NCBI GenBank assembly: GCA_948560485.1
Contig: CAOXUF010000113.1
Location: forward strand, 1-6,770
DNA length: 6,770 nt
Direction: 5' to 3'
From: an uncultured Eubacterium sp.
Lineage (GTDB): Bacteria > Bacillota_A > Clostridia > Lachnospirales > Lachnospiraceae
Below the pieces are notes generated by a model. That model did not search any database. It had not been told where the DNA came from and saw only the letters and a list, made by a program, of their open reading frames with translations. Positions 5,539-6,770 of the stretch are shown one piece after another; position 1 is the first letter of the stretch, and every line of letters starts with the position of its first letter. The translations under genes were made by a program, and so were the position numbers.

Positions 5539-6770
5539 ATGAAAAAAAGAGTTCTTATCGTAGGCGGAGTTGCAGGCGGGGCTTCGGCGGCGGCACGTAT
5601 CCGCAGGCTGGATGAAACGGCAGAGATTATTATGTTTGAGCGAGGCGAGCACGTTTCCTTCTCTAATTGCTGCCTTCCCTACCATTTAAGCAAAACGGTG
5701 GAAAACAGCAATGCGCTTGTTCTGATGACGCCCCAGCGCTTTTTAAAGCAGTATGCTATCGAGGCAAGGGTGCAGTCTGAAGTGACGTCGATTCATCCGG
5801 CAAAGAAAACGGTAACGGTTAAAAACCTTCAGACCGGAGAAACCTATACGGAAAGCTATGACCAATTGGTGTTAGCACCCGGGGCCAATCCGGTTATGCC
5901 AAAGAGCATTGCCGGAATTGGGCAAAAGCATGTATTCTCGGTGCGGAATGTGACGGATATTCGGGCATTGAAGCTTTATATTGATGTGAACCAGATAAAG
6001 AAGGCAGCGGTTATCGGCGGCGGATTTATCGGTGTGGAAGTGGCGGAAAACCTGAAAATGGCGGGGCTTTCGGTGTCGCTTGTCGAGGGAACGGATCAGA
6101 TTATGATGCCGTTTGACTACGACATGGTGCAGATCCTCCATAAAGAAATGATGGACAATGGAATCGCTTTATATCTGTCCAGTATGCTGACCGAAATTAA
6201 CGAACACAGCATCCAAATCAAACGTCAGGACAAGGCGGAAACCGTGGATGCCGATGTGGTGGTTATGGCGATTGGTGTGATCCCGGAAACTTCGCTGGCA
6301 CGGGAAGCCGGGCTTGCAATTGGGGAAACCGGCGGGATTTTGGTGAATAAGAACTATCAGACCTCCGACCCGGATATTTATGCCGTAGGGGATGCCGTGG
6401 AAAGCTTTAACCGTATGCTTCACCGTCCGGGGCGGCTGGCGCTTGCAGGCCCGGCACAGAAGCAGGCCCGCGGTGCAGCCGACCATATGTACGGGGGTGC
6501 AGCGGCAAATAAGGGCTTTATCGGTTCATCCTGTATCCGCATTTTCGGGCAGAATGCGGCGTGCACGGGCTTAAATGAAAAAACGGCAAAAAATGCCGGG
6601 ATTTCCTGTCAGTTTGCCTATGTGATGTCGCCGGATAAGGTTGGATTAATGCCGGGAAGCCACTATATGAACTTTAAGCTGCTTTTTGAGGTTCCCACCG
6701 GTCGGATTCTCGGCGCACAGGCGATTGGCAGGGGCAATACCGATAAGCGGATTGACGTGATTGCGGCAAT
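5539..6770 (+). CDS. CoA-disulfide reductase/NADH oxidase-family FAD-dependent oxidoreductase (3' end outside window)
   Basis: Cytoplasmic flavoprotein of the pyridine nucleotide-disulfide reductase superfamily, predicted to use NAD(P)H to reduce CoA disulfide, a persulfide/polysulfide or oxygen. 410 residues are visible with no stop. Seen: N-terminal FAD motif VLIVGGVAGGASAAARIRR (5-23); active-site segment SFSNCCLPY (40-48), where C44 matches the single redox cysteine of CoA-disulfide reductases; LVLAPGANP (110-118); the NAD(P)-binding motif VIGGGFIGVE (158-167); and the second FAD motif IYAVGDAVE (280-288). The start of the dimerisation domain follows, with SSCIRIFGQ. ATG 5539 has GAGGA 6 nt upstream. 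Some relatives carry extra C-terminal rhodanese, TusA or DsrE domains for sulfur transfer; the window ends before this can be tested. It is clearly GC-richer than the restriction genes (33 of 60 in the line from 5581), consistent with resident chromosome. Confidence 0.9.
   Translation, partial: MKKRVLIVGGVAGGASAAARIRRLDETAEIIMFERGEHVSFSNCCLPYHLSKTVENSNALVLMTPQRFLKQYAIEARVQSEVTSIHPAKKTVTVKNLQTGETYTESYDQLVLAPGANPVMPKSIAGIGQKHVFSVRNVTDIRALKLYIDVNQIKKAAVIGGGFIGVEVAENLKMAGLSVSLVEGTDQIMMPFDYDMVQILHKEMMDNGIALYLSSMLTEINEHSIQIKRQDKAETVDADVVVMAIGVIPETSLAREAGLAIGETGGILVNKNYQTSDPDIYAVGDAVESFNRMLHRPGRLALAGPAQKQARGAADHMYGGAAANKGFIGSSCIRIFGQNAACTGLNEKTAKNAGISCQFAYVMSPDKVGLMPGSHYMNFKLLFEVPTGRILGAQAIGRGNTDKRIDVIAA

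Noticed and set aside
5487..5540. ATG 5487 as the start of a small leader peptide gene
   Set aside because: It has no ribosome binding site, runs out of frame into the flavoprotein gene and yields an arginine-rich shadow translation.
3372..5732. GACGC (the LlaJI site) at 3372, 3939 and 5728 as evidence for or against the target of this system
   Set aside because: The recognition sequence of this system is unknown and a methylated host would tolerate such sites, so their presence says nothing.
5500..6574. Minus-strand and alternate-frame open stretches across the flavoprotein gene
   Set aside because: They are shadows of the GC-richer coding frame and show no motifs or ribosome binding sites; the + strand frame from 5539 has full flavoprotein motifs.

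Overview
The window looks like a low-GC Firmicute, probably an anaerobic gut clostridium (Lachnospiraceae-like). This rests on AT-rich codon use, strong AGGAGG-type ribosome binding sites, tight gene packing and a CoA-disulfide-reductase-type flavoprotein at the right. It is an inference from style; no marker gene is present. All supported genes are on the + strand and no RNA gene or CRISPR array is visible.

Positions 1-4803 hold a four-gene restriction-modification operon. In order: the C-terminal part of a C5-cytosine DNA methyltransferase (motifs VIII, IX and X visible; the start lies left of the window); a 454-residue nuclease with a C-terminal Mrr-like PD-(D/E)XK domain; a 533-residue McrB-like AAA+ motor; and a 409-residue LlaJI/McrC-like PD-(D/E)XK nuclease. 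Spacings are 1 nt, 10 nt and an 11-nt overlap, so co-transcription and coupled translation are likely. Known LlaJI biology suggests that the methyltransferase protects the host site and that the McrB-like motor and LlaJI-like nuclease cut DNA lacking the mark. The Mrr-like protein is an additional nuclease.

Positions 4802-5396 hold the 3' remnant of a gene with no start. Removing one base near 4865 joins two frames into sensible protein, and an in-frame TAG follows at 4965-4967. I read it as a pseudogene that marks the right edge of the restriction cassette. A PIN-domain-like origin is only a guess.

Positions 5397-5538 are an AT-rich spacer with a plausible sigma-A promoter and short direct repeats. 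From 5539 a GC-richer gene runs off the right end. It encodes a CoA-disulfide reductase/NADH oxidase-family flavoprotein and is probably resident chromosome. The contrast in base composition suggests that the restriction operon is an accessory insertion.
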